Positions 1 through 10,308 of a stretch of DNA of 64,000 nt are shown piece after piece; within the stretch, counting starts at the first letter, position 1; each line of letters starts with the position of its first letter. Below the pieces are notes generated by a model. It had not been told where the DNA came from and made no database searches. It was given only the letters and a program-made list of their open reading frames with translations. Location of the stretch: positions 29,618,501 through 29,682,500 of the forward strand of contig NC_083689.1 of the NCBI RefSeq assembly GCF_033118175.1. The letters run 5' to 3'. Origin of the DNA: Dama dama. Taxonomy: Eukaryota; Chordata; Mammalia; Artiodactyla; Cervidae. The translations under genes and the position numbers were made by a program.

Positions 1-229
1 ACATTTTTGTGGTCCAGTGGTTAAGAATTTGCCTTCCAGTGCAGGGGTCATGGGTTCAAACCCTGGTTGAAGAACTAAGATCCCCACATGCTGCAGGACA
101 ACTAAGCGTGCACGCTCCAACTGCTGAGCCCACACATGACAACTAGAGAAACCCATGCACTGAGAAGATGGATCTCGCATGCCACAGCTAAGACCCAGGT
201 AGACAAAGAAATAAATATTAAAAAAAAAA
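1..229 (+). repeat. CHR-type tRNA-derived SINE, cut by window edge
   Basis: The text matches the cetartiodactyl CHR SINE family: a tRNA-like head (gtggtccagtggttaag, then a B-box-like gggttcaaaccctgg), a body with repeated 'ctgagccc' and 'caactagag' phrases, and an A-rich tail at about 215-230. The first bases of the head lie outside the window. The subfamily is not resolved. Confidence 0.8.
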
Positions 230-235
230 ACCAAC

Positions 236-372
236 AACTACAAAGTATTAGGGGCATCTAGTAGGTAAAAGCTGGAGATACAGCTAAAAATTCTACAATG
301 CACAGGACAGTCACAAGAATTATCTGGCCCCGAACACCAATAATGGCAAGGTTGAAAAACTTTGGTTTAGCC
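236..372 (+). mobile_element. MER5A-like (hAT-Charlie) fragment
   Basis: The phrases ggcatctagtaggtaaaagc, ctacaatgcacaggacag and attatctggccccgaa, in this order, are characteristic of the 3' half of the non-autonomous hAT element MER5A. The 5' half is missing and the adjacent CHR SINE tail abuts it. This is a very old mammalian element with no coding capacity. Confidence 0.65.
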
Positions 373-1083
373 TAAAGTGATGACAGTGGAGATGGAGAAG
401 AGTGGATAGACTCAGGAGATGTTTAAGTGGTAAGACCCAGCAATAGGCTGGATATGGGGTCCAGGAAGGGGAGAAGCATGACCTGCACACCTGGACAGAT
501 GGTGGTGCCATTCAATAAGATAAGGAACACTGGAGGAGGTCAAAGTGTGTGTCTGATGTTTTGGGAAAGAAGGGATTACACAGTATTTCATATTGGACAT
601 GCTAAGTGCAAACTCCTTGAAGCAACCAAGTACAGCTGACTTGATTTGCAGCTCAGAAACCACATAAATGTGGGCTTCGTCAGTTCACTGATAGTCTCTA
701 AAGTCATGTGCTGAAAAGAGATAATCTGAGAAGACTAAGTGAAAAAAGAAGATGGCCCAACGAGGGGAAAAAAACACCTGCAGAGAAGAATGAGAGACCA
801 CAAAAACAGGAAAAAAAACAGCAGGCAGCGGTGTCCAAAAACCAGAGACGAGTGTTTCAAGGCAATGGTATCAGATGCTGCAGAGAAACCAAATAGGATG
901 ATATATGAAAAAGTCAACAGATTTGCCAAACTGGAGTTAAAACTTAGTGAGAGCTGTTTCCAAAAGGGAGTGAGGATAGAAGCCAGTTTCAACTGGACTG
1001 AGGTAGGAGGTAAAGCAATTATGTACAACACTTTTAAAAGTTTTACTATGAGTGTAGATGAAAGATCTATGGGCAGGAAATAG
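373..1083 (+). repeat. unassigned ancient mammalian repeat
   Basis: The wording (gatggagaagagtggatag, tggtggtgccattcaataag, gtttcaaggcaatgg, tcagatgctgcagag) looks like a long old interspersed repeat that I recognise as recurrent in mammals but cannot name. The stretch at 5110-5660 may be another segment of the same element. Two overlapping forward frames (708-896 and 739-1083) are lysine/arginine-rich with no recognisable domain and are best treated as chance. Confidence 0.35.
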
Positions 1084-1109
1084 AAAGCAGATATCCAGAC
1101 AGGCAAAAT

Positions 1110-2220
1110 CCTTTCATTCAACAACATCTACTTCTGCTTTGTTGACTATGTTAAAGCCTTTGACTGTGTGGATCACAATAAACTGTGGAAAATTCTTAAA
1201 GAGATAGAAATACCAGATCACCTTACCTGCCTCCTTAAAAATCTGTATGTAGGTCAAGAAGCAACAGTTAGAAGAGGATATAGAACAATGGACTGGTTCA
1301 AAATTGGGAAAGGAGTACGTCAAGGCTGTATATCGTCACCCTGCTTATTAAACTTATAAGCACAGTACATAATGTGAAAGGCCGAGCTGGATGAAGCAGA
1401 ATTTGGAACTGAGACTGCTGAGAGAAATATCAACAACCTCAGATGTATACATGAGACCACCCTAAAGGCAGAAAGTGGAAAGGAACTAAAAAGACTCTTG
1501 ATGACGGTGAAAGAGGAGAGTGAAAACGCTTGCTTAAAACTCAACATTCAAAAAACTAACATCAAGGCAACTGGTCCCATCACTTCACGGCAAATAGATG
1601 GGGGAAAGGTGAAAACAGTGGCAAATTTTATTTTCTTCAACTCCAAAATCACTGTGGAATAGTGACTGCAGCCATGAAATTAAGACATTTGCTCCTTGGA
1701 AGAAAAGCTATGACAAACACAGACAGTGTATTAAAAAGCAGAGACATCACTTTGCCAACAAAAGTCCGATAGTCAAAGCCACGATTTTTCCAGTAGTCAT
1801 GTACGGATGTGAGAGATGGACCATAAAGAAGGCTGAATGCTGAGGAATTGATGCTTTTGAATCATGGTACCAGAGAAGACTCTTCAGAGTCCCTTGGACA
1901 GCAAGGAGATCCAAACAGTCAATCCTAAAGGAAGTCAACCCTGAATATCCATTGGAAGGACTGATGCTGAAGCTAAGGCTACAATACTTTGGCCATCTGA
2001 TGCAAACAGATGGCTCATTGGAAGAGACCCTGAGGCTGGGAAAGATTGAAGGCAGGAGGAGAAAGGGGTGAGCACAGAGGATGAGATGGTTGGATGGCAT
2101 TACTGATTCAACGGACATGAGTTTAAGCAAGCTCCGGGAGACAGTGAAGGACAGGGAAGCCTGGCATGCTGCAGTCCATGAGGTTGAAAAGAATTAGACA
2201 CGACTCAGTGACTAAACAAC
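1110..2220 (+). mobile_element. BovB (RTE) LINE, 5'-truncated
   Basis: This is the 3' part of a BovB retrotransposon, in sense. It begins inside the reverse transcriptase at the motif around residues FVDYVKAFDCVDHNKLW (about 1138-1190) and passes GVRQGCISSP near 1315-1340. It runs through the C-terminal region to the characteristic 3' end 'gacacgactcagtgactaaac'. The catalytic YADD box near 1440-1455 has been destroyed by substitutions and there are several stops and frameshifts, so the copy is dead. The endonuclease half is absent. Confidence 0.93.
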
Positions 2221-2540
2221 AGATCAAAGGTAGATAATATGGGACAGAACCACCTTCTGGGGACTTTATCACTCCCTGACAAAGCTCTCTCTTTTCATCT
2301 CATTTTTTCACTGGTTATTCATCTTCCTACTACAAATGCTACCAATCCTCAAAGTGATTAGTGGGAGTCAAATTTAAAGATAAACATAACTGAATGAAGT
2401 GCAATGTTTACACTTGCAAAAGACTTTGTACAATGAATAGAACCCATAAAATGGAATATTGGTCAATTTCTTTCTGTCTTTAAAAGCCAGACTGTTTGAG
2501 AACTAGCTTAACGACAATACTGGGTAAAGATTCATAAACA
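2221..2540. other. unique sequence, nothing recognised
   Basis: AT-rich sequence between a BovB and a SINE. No open frame of note and no repeat that I recognise. Confidence 0.5.
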
Positions 2541-2735
2541 ACGTGCTCAATCATGTCTGACTCTTTGTGACCCTTGGACTGTAGCCTACCAGGCTCCTCT
2601 GTCCATGGAATTCTGCAGGCCAGAATACTGGAGGGGGTAGCCATTTCCTCCTCCAGGGGATCTTGCCCACCCAGGGACCGAACCCAAGTCTTCTGCACTG
2701 TATGAGGATTCTTAACCGCTGAGCCACCAGGGAAT
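2541..2735 (-). repeat. Bov-tA SINE
   Basis: Antisense copy: the plus strand reads from the BovB-derived tail (tcatgtctgactctttgtg) to the tRNA-derived head (gagccaccaggg). This is the first of about 25 copies of the ruminant SINE in the window. Antisense copies of this family create the recurrent short open frames seen across the window. Confidence 0.95.
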
Positions 2736-3379
2736 ATAATACCATCTGCTAAAGAAAAGTTTGTGATAAAAGTAACAGGGAAATGTCAGAGTTGTAGAGG
2801 TTCTAAAGCTTAGTCTCAACACAGAAATTATATTAATGTATCAGCATTAAAGAAAAAGTGATGGAAATGGGTTGGAAAACTGGGTCCGTTCCTGGATGCA
2901 CTCTGCTCTTCCAATCTGCTTGTGCCTTGGATTTTCTCTTAAAAGTAGGTGGCTACTTATAAAGATGCAAGAGGTGGAATAATGAACCTCTGATAAACAT
3001 AAAATCTTATTAAAAATCATTACTACTGTTAATATATTACCGGTTCAAAAGATGCTCTCTACTACACTTTAGCGAGCACTGCTGCAGGAAAGTCTAATGA
3101 GTTTTGTCTCTGCATTCCCAGTTCTGATCCCAAAAATAACTTCTATAAATGTTCATTGACCAAATAGCGGCTGTAAAGGAAAAAGACTGGAATGTCAAAA
3201 TGTGTCATGTTCGCGGAAACATACACGCTGTCTCTCAGGAACTACTTCCAACGACACTCTCTTAAACTGGACAAATTCTGCCAATCTAGGACACAGGCTA
3301 TCACGCAAATTTGCTCGAAGCAGGTCCTAAAAATGAACAAAGAGACAGCAGAGTGCAAAAGCCCTCCAGAGCGGCGCTA
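2736..3379. other. unique sequence upstream of the CpG island
   Basis: AT-rich single-copy sequence. A forward open frame at 3192-3380 (62 codons) has no recognisable domain and no clear splice signals, so I do not call it a gene. Confidence 0.45.
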
Positions 3380-3862
3380 GGCATCTAAGGGGGAACCCAC
3401 TGTTAAAGAAGCTCCTGCTTAGTGCCCATCCCCATTTGTTGACCCGGGAGCGGCCTCCCCCCGGCTCTGCCACGTCTCCAGGCGGGCTGGGCCGGGCCAA
3501 GGTCGCCTACCTCCGGTCTCTCCCCTCTGGCCAGCGCGGTGGAAGGTGGAGCCAAACAGACCGGGGCGCCGGGGTGGGTCCGGGGACTGGACCCTAGAAC
3601 CGGCCAAGACCCCCGGGCCGCACTCTCCGCAAAATCCACAGCAGGAATGCTTGCCTCATGAAGCCTACCGGTGCCTGGGCTGAACCCTGGACGCTCCAAC
3701 AGCGGGAGCCCGGACTGTACCACTAAGGAGCTCTCGAGCGACCCTAGCCTCCCGGCTCGGCCGACCCGGCCCCCTCGCAGCCAAGGCGCCCCTGGCTGCT
3801 GGTTTGGGCGCCTGAGCCCCATCCCGCCGCCCACATGCACCCGCACTGCTGCCAGACTAACG

Positions 3863-3868
3863 CTTACC
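3863..3868 (-). promoter_or_regulatory. candidate 5' splice donor, minus strand
   Basis: Read on the minus strand, ctgcag|gtaagc is a near-consensus donor inside the CpG island. A non-coding first exon would lie at about 3869-4010 on the minus strand, just downstream of the GC boxes. No start codon occurs in that interval on the minus strand, which fits a 5'UTR exon or a lncRNA. Transcription is inferred, not shown. Confidence 0.4.
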
Positions 3869-3994
3869 TGCAGGCTCGAGATAGTGTCTGCGTGGCAGTG
3901 AAAAGTGGAGGCTAGACAGGCTAGGTGTAAGACTACGGCTGCGAGAACACGAGCAACACGCAGGTAGGACCCTGCAGCGCGCACGCCCGCCTCC

Positions 3995-4010
3995 AAGATG
4001 GCCGCCGGAG
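3995..4010 (+). promoter_or_regulatory. YY1-type motif
   Basis: ccaagatggccgccgg matches the extended YY1 site (AAGATGGCSGCC) that often sits just downstream of transcription starts in CpG-island promoters. The ATG inside it opens only a few codons before a stop. Confidence 0.5.
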
Positions 4011-4044
4011 GCGCCGGTTCCTGAGGCTGCCACGTCCCCGGCGC

Positions 4045-4102
4045 GCCGCCCCGCCCCGCGCTGAGCCCCGCCCCACGCCCCCAGAGCCCCGCCCAGAGGC
4101 CG
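4045..4102. promoter_or_regulatory. GC-box cluster (Sp1-type)
   Basis: Several overlapping ccgccc/ccccgcccc boxes occur within 60 bp, with no TATA box nearby. This is the likely core of the island. The minus-strand candidate exon at 3869-4010 begins right beside it. Confidence 0.6.
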
Positions 4103-4246
4103 CCAGCGAAACCTGCCGGGCACCTGGGTCCAAAGATCTTCGTGCCGCCAGGCCGGGCGCTGCCCGCTCCAGAAACACGACTGCCGTCCTTTCCACTACG
4201 CAACCTCAGCATGCGAGAATGGAACCCTTGTTATTGGGTGTCGCTC

Positions 4247-4262
4247 ACTTACTCGGCGCCAT
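4247..4262 (-). promoter_or_regulatory. candidate start codon plus splice donor, minus strand
   Basis: On the minus strand ggccATGgcgccga|gtaagtgag combines a strong Kozak-context start (ATG at 4262-4260) with an excellent donor (gtaagt at 4252-4247) ten bases later. That would be a short first coding exon. The palindrome gccatggc also gives a good-context ATG on the plus strand at 4261, whose frame stops after about 39 codons. Either, both or neither may be used. Confidence 0.3.
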
Positions 4263-4589
4263 GGCCGCCCCCAGGGAAGGCGATTACCTCCCGCCAACCC
4301 AAGGGCATGCCTCCTCCAGGCGTAACTTCGCTCCCAAAACAGACTTATCCTATGTATTTTCAAAGATTTCCAGATAAGAGCGGTTGCCTCAGGAAAGAGA
4401 GAGAGCAGGGTGGCAGATACTATACTGATTTTCCCCAAGTTCATGTATTACACATATTTTTAATGGGAAACCGAAAATTATCCACTTTCTTAACCTTATG
4501 TGCTGCACTTAAAACGGGTCCTGAAAGTCGGTGCTCAATAATGTACCCTAAATAAATCAATCAATACAGTACAATGGAGGAATATAAAG

Positions 4590-4790
4590 AATTTGCGATC
4601 AGAAGCCCTGGTTTGAGTCCTGAATGCCCTAATGTTGCTTATGCAGTCATGTTAGCTTATACAGATCGCTTATTCTCCTTGAGGCTCCATGTTTCTATCT
4701 GTAAGATAAGAATACTTGCCATCTCTAATCAAGCAGGTAAGAGAATCAAAATAAGACACACAAAAGCTCTTTTTAAAGTGCTGAGTGTTA
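4590..4790 (+). repeat. MIR fragment
   Basis: Order and wording fit MIR: agaagccctggtttgagtcc, then atctgtaagataagaat, then agtgctgag. The copy is highly diverged, as expected for this age class. Confidence 0.55.
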
Positions 4791-5109
4791 AATACACGAA
4801 TAACTGTTGTTTACCTTATTTTCCAATTCATTCAGGAACTCATCTGTAGAATTAGCATTAATATATTTCTCAGACTTGACAGCTAAAAGCATTTTAAAAT
4901 ACCTCACTAAAGAGTTAATACTGTTTAACTGTGCCCTAACTTCAGACAAAATGATTTGCAGCTTCAATGGATTGGTCCCCGAGGTGGTGACTCTTATCAT
5001 GTCCCCTGAGATGTGTGTAGGTGGCTACATAGAATGCTGTTTGGGGTGGTGCTGAAAAGAGTTACCATTGCCCATCCCTTTTGGTCAACACCCTTAATAA
5101 CTGTAAGAA

Positions 5110-5660
5110 CTGTTGGTTTCTCCATTCAATCAACAAATATATATTAGTGTCTGCAATGTTCTGAGCATCAGTACTGGAAATGTAGCAATGAACAAGACAG
5201 ACAAGATCCTTACACTGAGGGAGAGGCAGATCTTCTCAAGGGAGAGGCAGGCTATGAGCAGAAAAATAAAGTGAGTACTGTTTGTGATGGGCACTTTGAG
5301 GAAAAGTCAATGGGGTGATGTGATCTTCACAACAACTGGGGGAGGCCACCTTGGATGGGCCAGAAGCATAAGTTATCTCTGAGTAGGTAGGATTTTACTT
5401 GAGAGCACAGGGAAGCAGCCCTGTGATTCTTTGAACAGAGGGAAAAACACCCAAAGGCTCTGAGGGAGGGTACCTGGCATGTCTGCAGAACAAGAAGGAA
5501 ATTGGGACCAAGACGGTGGTTAGAAATGAGGTCAGAGAGATAGCAGGGCCAGATGGTAGCCAGCCTTGTAGGCCATCTTAAGGCCTTTGGGTTATATTTG
5601 GAGAGAAATGAGAAGCAGGTGGAAGGTTTTGAGCAGAGGACAGATAAGATTTGCCTTCCA
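5110..5660 (+). repeat. unassigned ancient mammalian repeat
   Basis: Phrases such as 'atgtagcaatgaacaagacag', 'aatgaggtcagagagatag' and 'ccttgtaggccatcttaagg' mark an old interspersed element that recurs in mammalian DNA. I cannot name the family with certainty; it may be the same element as 373-1083. Confidence 0.4.
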
Positions 5661-5766
5661 TTTTAAGTCATATTCTGTTTGCTGTTTGAGAACTGTGAAG
5701 GGGGTGGTGGTGCAAAGACAAAAGTGGAATGATCACAATGAGGTGATGCTGCCTTAGAGTACAGAG

Positions 5767-5829
5767 TAGCCTGGCAGCCTGCAGTCTTTGGGGTCTCAAA
5801 GAGTCAGACATGACTGAGCACACACACAT
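5767..5829 (+). repeat. Bov-tA SINE, 3' fragment
   Basis: Only the tail part is present (gcctggcagcctgcagtc, aagagtcagacatgactgag) followed by a short CA run. The tRNA-derived head is missing. Confidence 0.8.
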
Positions 5830-5931
5830 GCATTAGTGTAACTAATGAGGCAGGCAGGGGAGAGAGTACTTGGTGTGGACATCTTTTGAAGGTTAAGCTG
5901 TCATGATTTCCTGATGGATTGGGTGTGACTG

Positions 5932-6535
5932 TATTAGTTTTCTAAGACCTCCAAAACAAATTACCATGACTGGTTGGCTAAAAGCAACAGAAATGTATTC
6001 TCTCACGGTTCTAGAGACCAGAAGTCCAAACTCAAGGGTCAGCAGGGCCTCTCTGAGGACTCTTCCCTGTCTCATCCAGCTTGAGGGGCACCAGCTGTTC
6101 TTTGGATCATGCCAGCCTGACTCCAGTCTCTCCCTTTGTGTCCACATGGCCTTCTCTCCTGTGTCTGTCTTGCCTTTCTCTTATAAGCATGCCAGTTATT
6201 GCATGTAGTGAAAGTGAAAGGCGCTCAGTCATGTCTGACTCTCTATGACCCCGTGGACTATACAGTCCATGCAGTTCTCCAGCCCTGAATACTGGAGTGG
6301 ATAGCTGTTTCCTTCTCCAGGGGATCTTCCCAATCCAGGGATCAAACCCAAGTCTCCTGCATTGCAGGTGGATTCTTTGCTAGCTGAGCATGTAGGACCT
6401 ACCCTAAATCCACAATAATCTCATCTAAAGGTCCTTGAGGGTCTAGACCCTATTTCTAAATAACCTCCTATTTACAAGTTCCCAGTGGACATATCTTTTT
6501 TGTGAAGGGTACTGTTCTACCCACTATATGGATCA
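5932..6535. repeat. ancient LTR-like repeat split by a SINE
   Basis: tgtattagttttctaag, ggttctagagaccagaagtcc and, after the SINE, 'cccagtggacatatc' belong to an old mammalian repeat that begins 'tgtattagtt'. I think it is a MaLR/ERVL-type LTR but cannot fix the family. The SINE at 6209-6387 interrupts it. Confidence 0.45.
6209..6387 (-). repeat. Bov-tA SINE with 8-bp TSD
   Basis: Antisense copy flanked by the direct repeat gcatgtag at 6201-6208 and 6388-6395. The duplication shows that this copy inserted into the older repeat around it by normal target-primed retrotransposition. Confidence 0.95.
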
Positions 6536-6649
6536 TGAGAGATAGGGGTCAACCAAATAAACAGGATTATAAAATGAATTTTGACATTAACCTTGAATTG
6601 CATTTATAATATGTTTTACTCATCACTTTTCACTTGAATTTCAAAAGAA

Positions 6650-6790
6650 CTTGTATGTCAGGTATTATTATTACTATTCCAATATTAGAAATAAGAAAAC
6701 TAAGGCTCTGAGAATTGTGTGTAGACCTGGAATTAGAACCCAGAATTCTTTGTCTCTACCCCCAAATTCTTGCCTAATTTTGAGGTGATG
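6650..6790 (-). repeat. MIR fragment
   Basis: The plus strand shows MIR in reverse: tattattattactattcc, ataagaaaactaaggctctgag, gaattagaacccagaattc. Confidence 0.6.
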
Positions 6791-6904
6791 CGTTAGAAGG
6801 TATGTTCTTAGATAAAGGGCAGTGAGGGGAGTCAAGGGGAAAATATAGCTTAATGACAACAAACAAACTACTTAGGTCTTTTGGCTTTATCTAGTAGTCT
6901 TGTC

Positions 6905-7107
6905 TTGTGCTCAGTCACGTCCAACTCATTGTGGCCCCATGGACTGTAGTCTGCCAGGCTCCTCTGTTTCTGGAATTTTCCAGGCAAGAATACTGGATTG
7001 GTTGCCATTTCCTCCTCCAGGGGCTCTTCCCGACCCAGGGATCCAACGCATGTCTCTTGCGTCTTCTGCATGGGGAGGTGGATTCTTTACCAAAAGCACC
7101 ACCTGGG
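6905..7107 (-). repeat. Bov-tA SINE
   Basis: Antisense copy from tgctcagtcacgtccaactc to accacctggg. It carries a short duplicated tct-rich insertion before the head (tctcttgcgtcttctgc), a variant also seen in the copy at 14766. Confidence 0.95.
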
Positions 7108-7642
7108 TTACTAGCATATCTCATCAAATTTCTTCTTAGAGGAAGTCTCTAATACATAATAGAGTTCATTTCTGAGCTACCATGAGATATACAGTGCTAT
7201 AGCAGAATTTTGTTTTTATGGCTCGAAAACAAAGGCAAACCAAACTATTTCCCATTTGAGTTGAGGCTTTTTCCTAGGTCAGTTCAGAGCTAACAGATCT
7301 ATATATAGTCTTAAAACAGTCCATAAATTTTGTACTGTTCATGTGAATATTGATGTGTATTTCTCCAGGTGGAGAGGAGACCAGGCTGAGGTTTTGAGCA
7401 TCTACAGCACAATCAGGACTGGAGACAGAGTTGAATCTGTTTGAGAGACCATGGGCTCTACTGAGAGAACAGTCTGTGAGTTGTATAGCCATGAAGGACA
7501 TGTCAGTGGATGTGTTGAGGGTACTGGCCCAGGCATGGAGCTCAAGGTCTCATGCCCACACCCAATTCCTACAAAAGAGGATATGAAGCTCTTTTGGCAA
7601 CTAGGAATGAGGAGGGTTGTCCTAAACACTGCGTGGAACATA
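7108..7642. other. unique sequence, nothing recognised
   Basis: Single-copy-looking sequence. A forward frame at 7451-7678 runs into the next SINE and has no recognisable domain, so it is not called as a gene. Confidence 0.45.
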
Positions 7643-7846
7643 TGTGTTAGTCACTCAGTCATGTCCGACTCTTTGTGACCCCATGGACTGTAGCCCACTG
7701 GGGTCCTCTGTCCATGGAACTCTCCAGGCAAGAATACTGGAGTGAGTTGCCATTCCCTTCTCCAGGGGAATTTCCCAACCCAGGAATTGAACTTGGGTCT
7801 CCTACGTTGCAGGCAGAATTCTTTACCATCTCAGCCACCAGGGGCG
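7643..7846 (-). repeat. Bov-tA SINE
   Basis: Near-consensus antisense copy (tgttagtcactcagtcatgtc through tcagccaccaggg). Confidence 0.95.
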
Positions 7847-7954
7847 CCATACCCTATACCAAAAAAGTATTCTTTGTTTATCCAGAATTCAAATTTTGGA
7901 GGCAAGCAAGCCATGACCAAGAGTCTGAGAGGCAGCGTGAGGAAGATTGGGACA

Positions 7955-8172
7955 CAGATGTTGGTACCAGATGCCCTGGGCTTGAATCCTGCCTCCAATA
8001 CCTGCTAGGTCAACAGCTGGCTTTGAGCACATTCACTTAAAATCACTGTGTCTGGATTTTTTTCACCTATAAACTGAGAACTTATATTAATACTTTCCTC
8101 AGTCTTTTACTAGTGGACTGAATAACTAAATATGTGGCAAGTGCTTAGAACAGTGCCAGACTCACAATAATC
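7955..8172 (+). repeat. MIR
   Basis: A good-length MIR: gatgccctgggcttgaatcc, ctataaactgagaac, gtgcttagaacagtgccag, in the canonical order. Confidence 0.75.
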
Positions 8173-8615
8173 TCTGTGTTAAGAGTTACTCTTTGACTTT
8201 TAAATTGTCTAAATATTCACCCGACAATGATTATTTTAAACCAAAAAGATTTTTATTTGGGTGAGTCTGAGTTGTAATTTCCAAATAAAAGTTTGGTGTG
8301 CTTGTTTGTTTTCAACGGAAGAAAACTTCATCTAGTTACAAAGTAACTCAACCTCTCAATTTGCCAAGGACACTCCAATTTACTATATTGCCAGGGTAAC
8401 TAGTAAAAGCAACCACTTTCTATTCTCAAAAGTGTTCTGCTTTGTACAATAAATTTTGTGTTTGTGCTAGTTACAGAGCTATTAAGGAGTTCCTCTCTGC
8501 ACATGTGAGTTACAGGGTGGAAATGTCAGTAACTGCCCCTTGCCTGCACAAACATAATCATCACCAGACTCCACTGTGGTTTGCTTCAACGAACTAACTT
8601 ATCTTCCTAAAATAA
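8173..8615. other. unique sequence, nothing recognised
   Basis: AT-rich sequence with no open frame above noise and no repeat that I recognise. Confidence 0.45.
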
Positions 8616-8624
8616 GCATTTATA

Positions 8625-8941
8625 GGAACTTCCCCGGTGGTCCAGTGGTTAAGAATCCACCTTGCAATGCAAGGGACACTGATTCAATCCCTGGTCTGGG
8701 AAGATCCCACATGCCGCAGAGCAACTAAGGCCATGAGCCACAATTACTGAATCAGTGATCTGGAGTGTGCAAGTCACAACTGCTGAGCCTGTGCTCCATC
8801 ACAAGAGAAGCCACTGCAATTATAACCTGCCTGCTGCATCAAAAAGTAATCCATACTCGCCACAACTAGAGAAGGCTTACGTGTGGCTACGAAGATCTAC
8901 CACAGCCAAAAAAGAAAATAAACGAATCTTTTAAAAAATAT
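8625..8941 (+). repeat. CHR-type SINE with 9-bp TSD
   Basis: Near full-length copy: ggaacttccccggtggtcc head, caactaaggccatgagcc body, A-rich tail. It is flanked by gcatttata at 8616-8624 and 8942-8950. Confidence 0.92.
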
Positions 8942-9007
8942 GCATTTATAAAAACACTCTAGCTCCTTATTGCTTGCATGGTAAAGTATTAAAAAGTCAA
9001 CTTCTCG

Positions 9008-9046
9008 GGCCTTTCCTGATGGTCCAGTGGTTAAGAATCCACCTGC
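9008..9046 (+). repeat. CHR-type SINE, head only
   Basis: Just the first 40 bp (gggcctttcctgatggtcc through aatccacctgc), ending abruptly where the L1 starts. The rest was lost or displaced when the L1 arrived. Confidence 0.75.
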
Positions 9047-10308
9047 TAAAAGACCTAAACAGACATTTCTCCAAAGAAGACATACAATGGCTAATAAACA
9101 CATGAAAAGATGCTCAACATTACTCATTATTAGAGAAATGCAAATCAAAACCACAATGAGATAGCACCTCAAACCAGTCAGCATGGCCATCATCAAAAAA
9201 TCCACAAACAATACACGCTGGAGAGGGTGTGGAAAAAGGGAAACTTCTTGCTCTGTTGGTGGAAATGTAAATTGATACTGCCATTACTGAAGACAGTATG
9301 GAGATTCCTTAAAAAAAAAAAAAAAAAAAACTAGCAATAAAACTACCATATGACTCAGCAATCCCATTACTAGGCATATATCCGGAGGAAACCAAAATTG
9401 AAGGAGACACATGTACCCTAATGTTCACTGCAGCACTATTTACAATCGCTAGGACATGGAAGTAACCTAGATGTCCATCACAATATGAATGTGAGAGGCT
9501 AACAGGTAAAAAGGCCAGAGATCCCAAAGCAGCAGGAGGAAATAAACTGCAAGTGGCATGCATATTTTTTTCCCTTCTCTGTTGATGAAACTGTTTCTGC
9601 CTAAGACTAACCTCTTTTTTTCTTTTCTCAAACCTTGGACTGATAATGGCTCAACACACCAGTTTTCATGTCAGTTGCTTTATGGCTGGGGATGACACAC
9701 ATCGTGCCATCCTATCTCAAAAATGCACGTTGGGGGAGAGGGGCCTGGTGAAACCCCCTCAACCTTGAGGTGTTTCTTTTATCTGATCAGAAGCTCTCCA
9801 ACAGACATAAAATGCCTTACTAAAAACTAGCAAGGGGGCACTCTTTCTTTCCCCTTCTGAAGTCTATGTCAGAAGCCTTCCTTATCTCTATTACACTTTA
9901 ATAAAACTTTGCTACACAAAAAGCTGCAAATAGTCAAGCCTCGTTTCTGACCCCGGATCGAAATCCTCTCCTCCGAAGGTCACAAATCCCGATGTAAAAC
10001 ACAGCTCGCAGCAGCAACCTTTCAAATGGATAAAGAAGCTGTGGTACATATGTACAATGGAGTATTACTCAGCCGTAATATTTGAGTCAGTTCTAATGAG
10101 GAGGATGAACCTAGAACCTATTATACAGAGTGAAATCAGAAAGAGAAAAACAAATATCATATATTAATGTATAAATGGAATCTAGAAAGATGGTACTGAT
10201 GAACCTTTTTTGCAGGGCGGCAAGGGAGATGCAGACATAGAGAACAGACTTGTGGACACAGTGGGGGAAGGGGATGGTGGGATGAATTAAGTAGCATTGA
10301 AACATCAA
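9047..10308 (+). mobile_element. L1 3' fragment, split by an LTR
   Basis: Bovine-type L1 sense sequence covering the C-terminal part of ORF2 (agacatttctccaaagaag, gcaaatcaaaaccacaatgag, atcccattactaggcatata) and the start of the 3'UTR. A 20-bp poly(A) run at 9311-9330 lies inside it. It is interrupted at 9491/10025 by a solo LTR. ORF2 is not open. Confidence 0.93.
9492..10024 (+). mobile_element. solo LTR (BTLTR1-like) inside L1
   Basis: Starts tgagagg and ends tttca. The direct repeat aatg (9488-9491, 10025-10028) reconnects the interrupted L1 text, so this is a clean LTR insertion. An AATAAA signal lies at 9900-9905. The wording (cccaaagcagcaggaggaa, gatgaaactgtttctgcc, aggggcctggtgaa) matches the bovine LTR I know as BTLTR1. 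No internal region remains, so the provirus was lost by LTR-LTR recombination. Confidence 0.85.

Larger units (their letters stand above)
3380..4330. promoter_or_regulatory. CpG island, candidate host gene promoter
   Basis: About 950 bp with very high G+C and dense CpG, in a window that is otherwise AT-rich and CpG-poor. It holds several GC boxes (ccccgcccc at about 4048-4100), a YY1-type motif (aagatggccgcc) near 3997, an inverted CCAAT box (attgg) near 4233, and two good minus-strand splice donors. That combination is typical of a housekeeping promoter, perhaps bidirectional. The gene itself is not visible: no first exon with a long coding part can be proven on either strand. Long open frames across it (for example 3403-4212 minus) are a by-product of GC richness. 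Confidence 0.75.

Noticed and set aside
735..1127. 130-codon minus-strand open frame
   Set aside because: Antisense to an old repeat and running into BovB; leucine/serine/phenylalanine-rich text reflects a purine-rich sense strand. No domain.
3403..4212. 269-codon minus-strand open frame in the CpG island
   Set aside because: Very GC-rich, low-complexity protein (G/A/R/P). It crosses a strong minus-strand splice donor, and other frames there are open too. Open frames of this size are expected in such composition.
8625..8700. tRNA-like A and B boxes in the SINE heads as tRNA genes
   Set aside because: They are the RNA polymerase III promoters of tRNA-derived SINEs. No cloverleaf with acceptor stem and anticodon loop can be closed.
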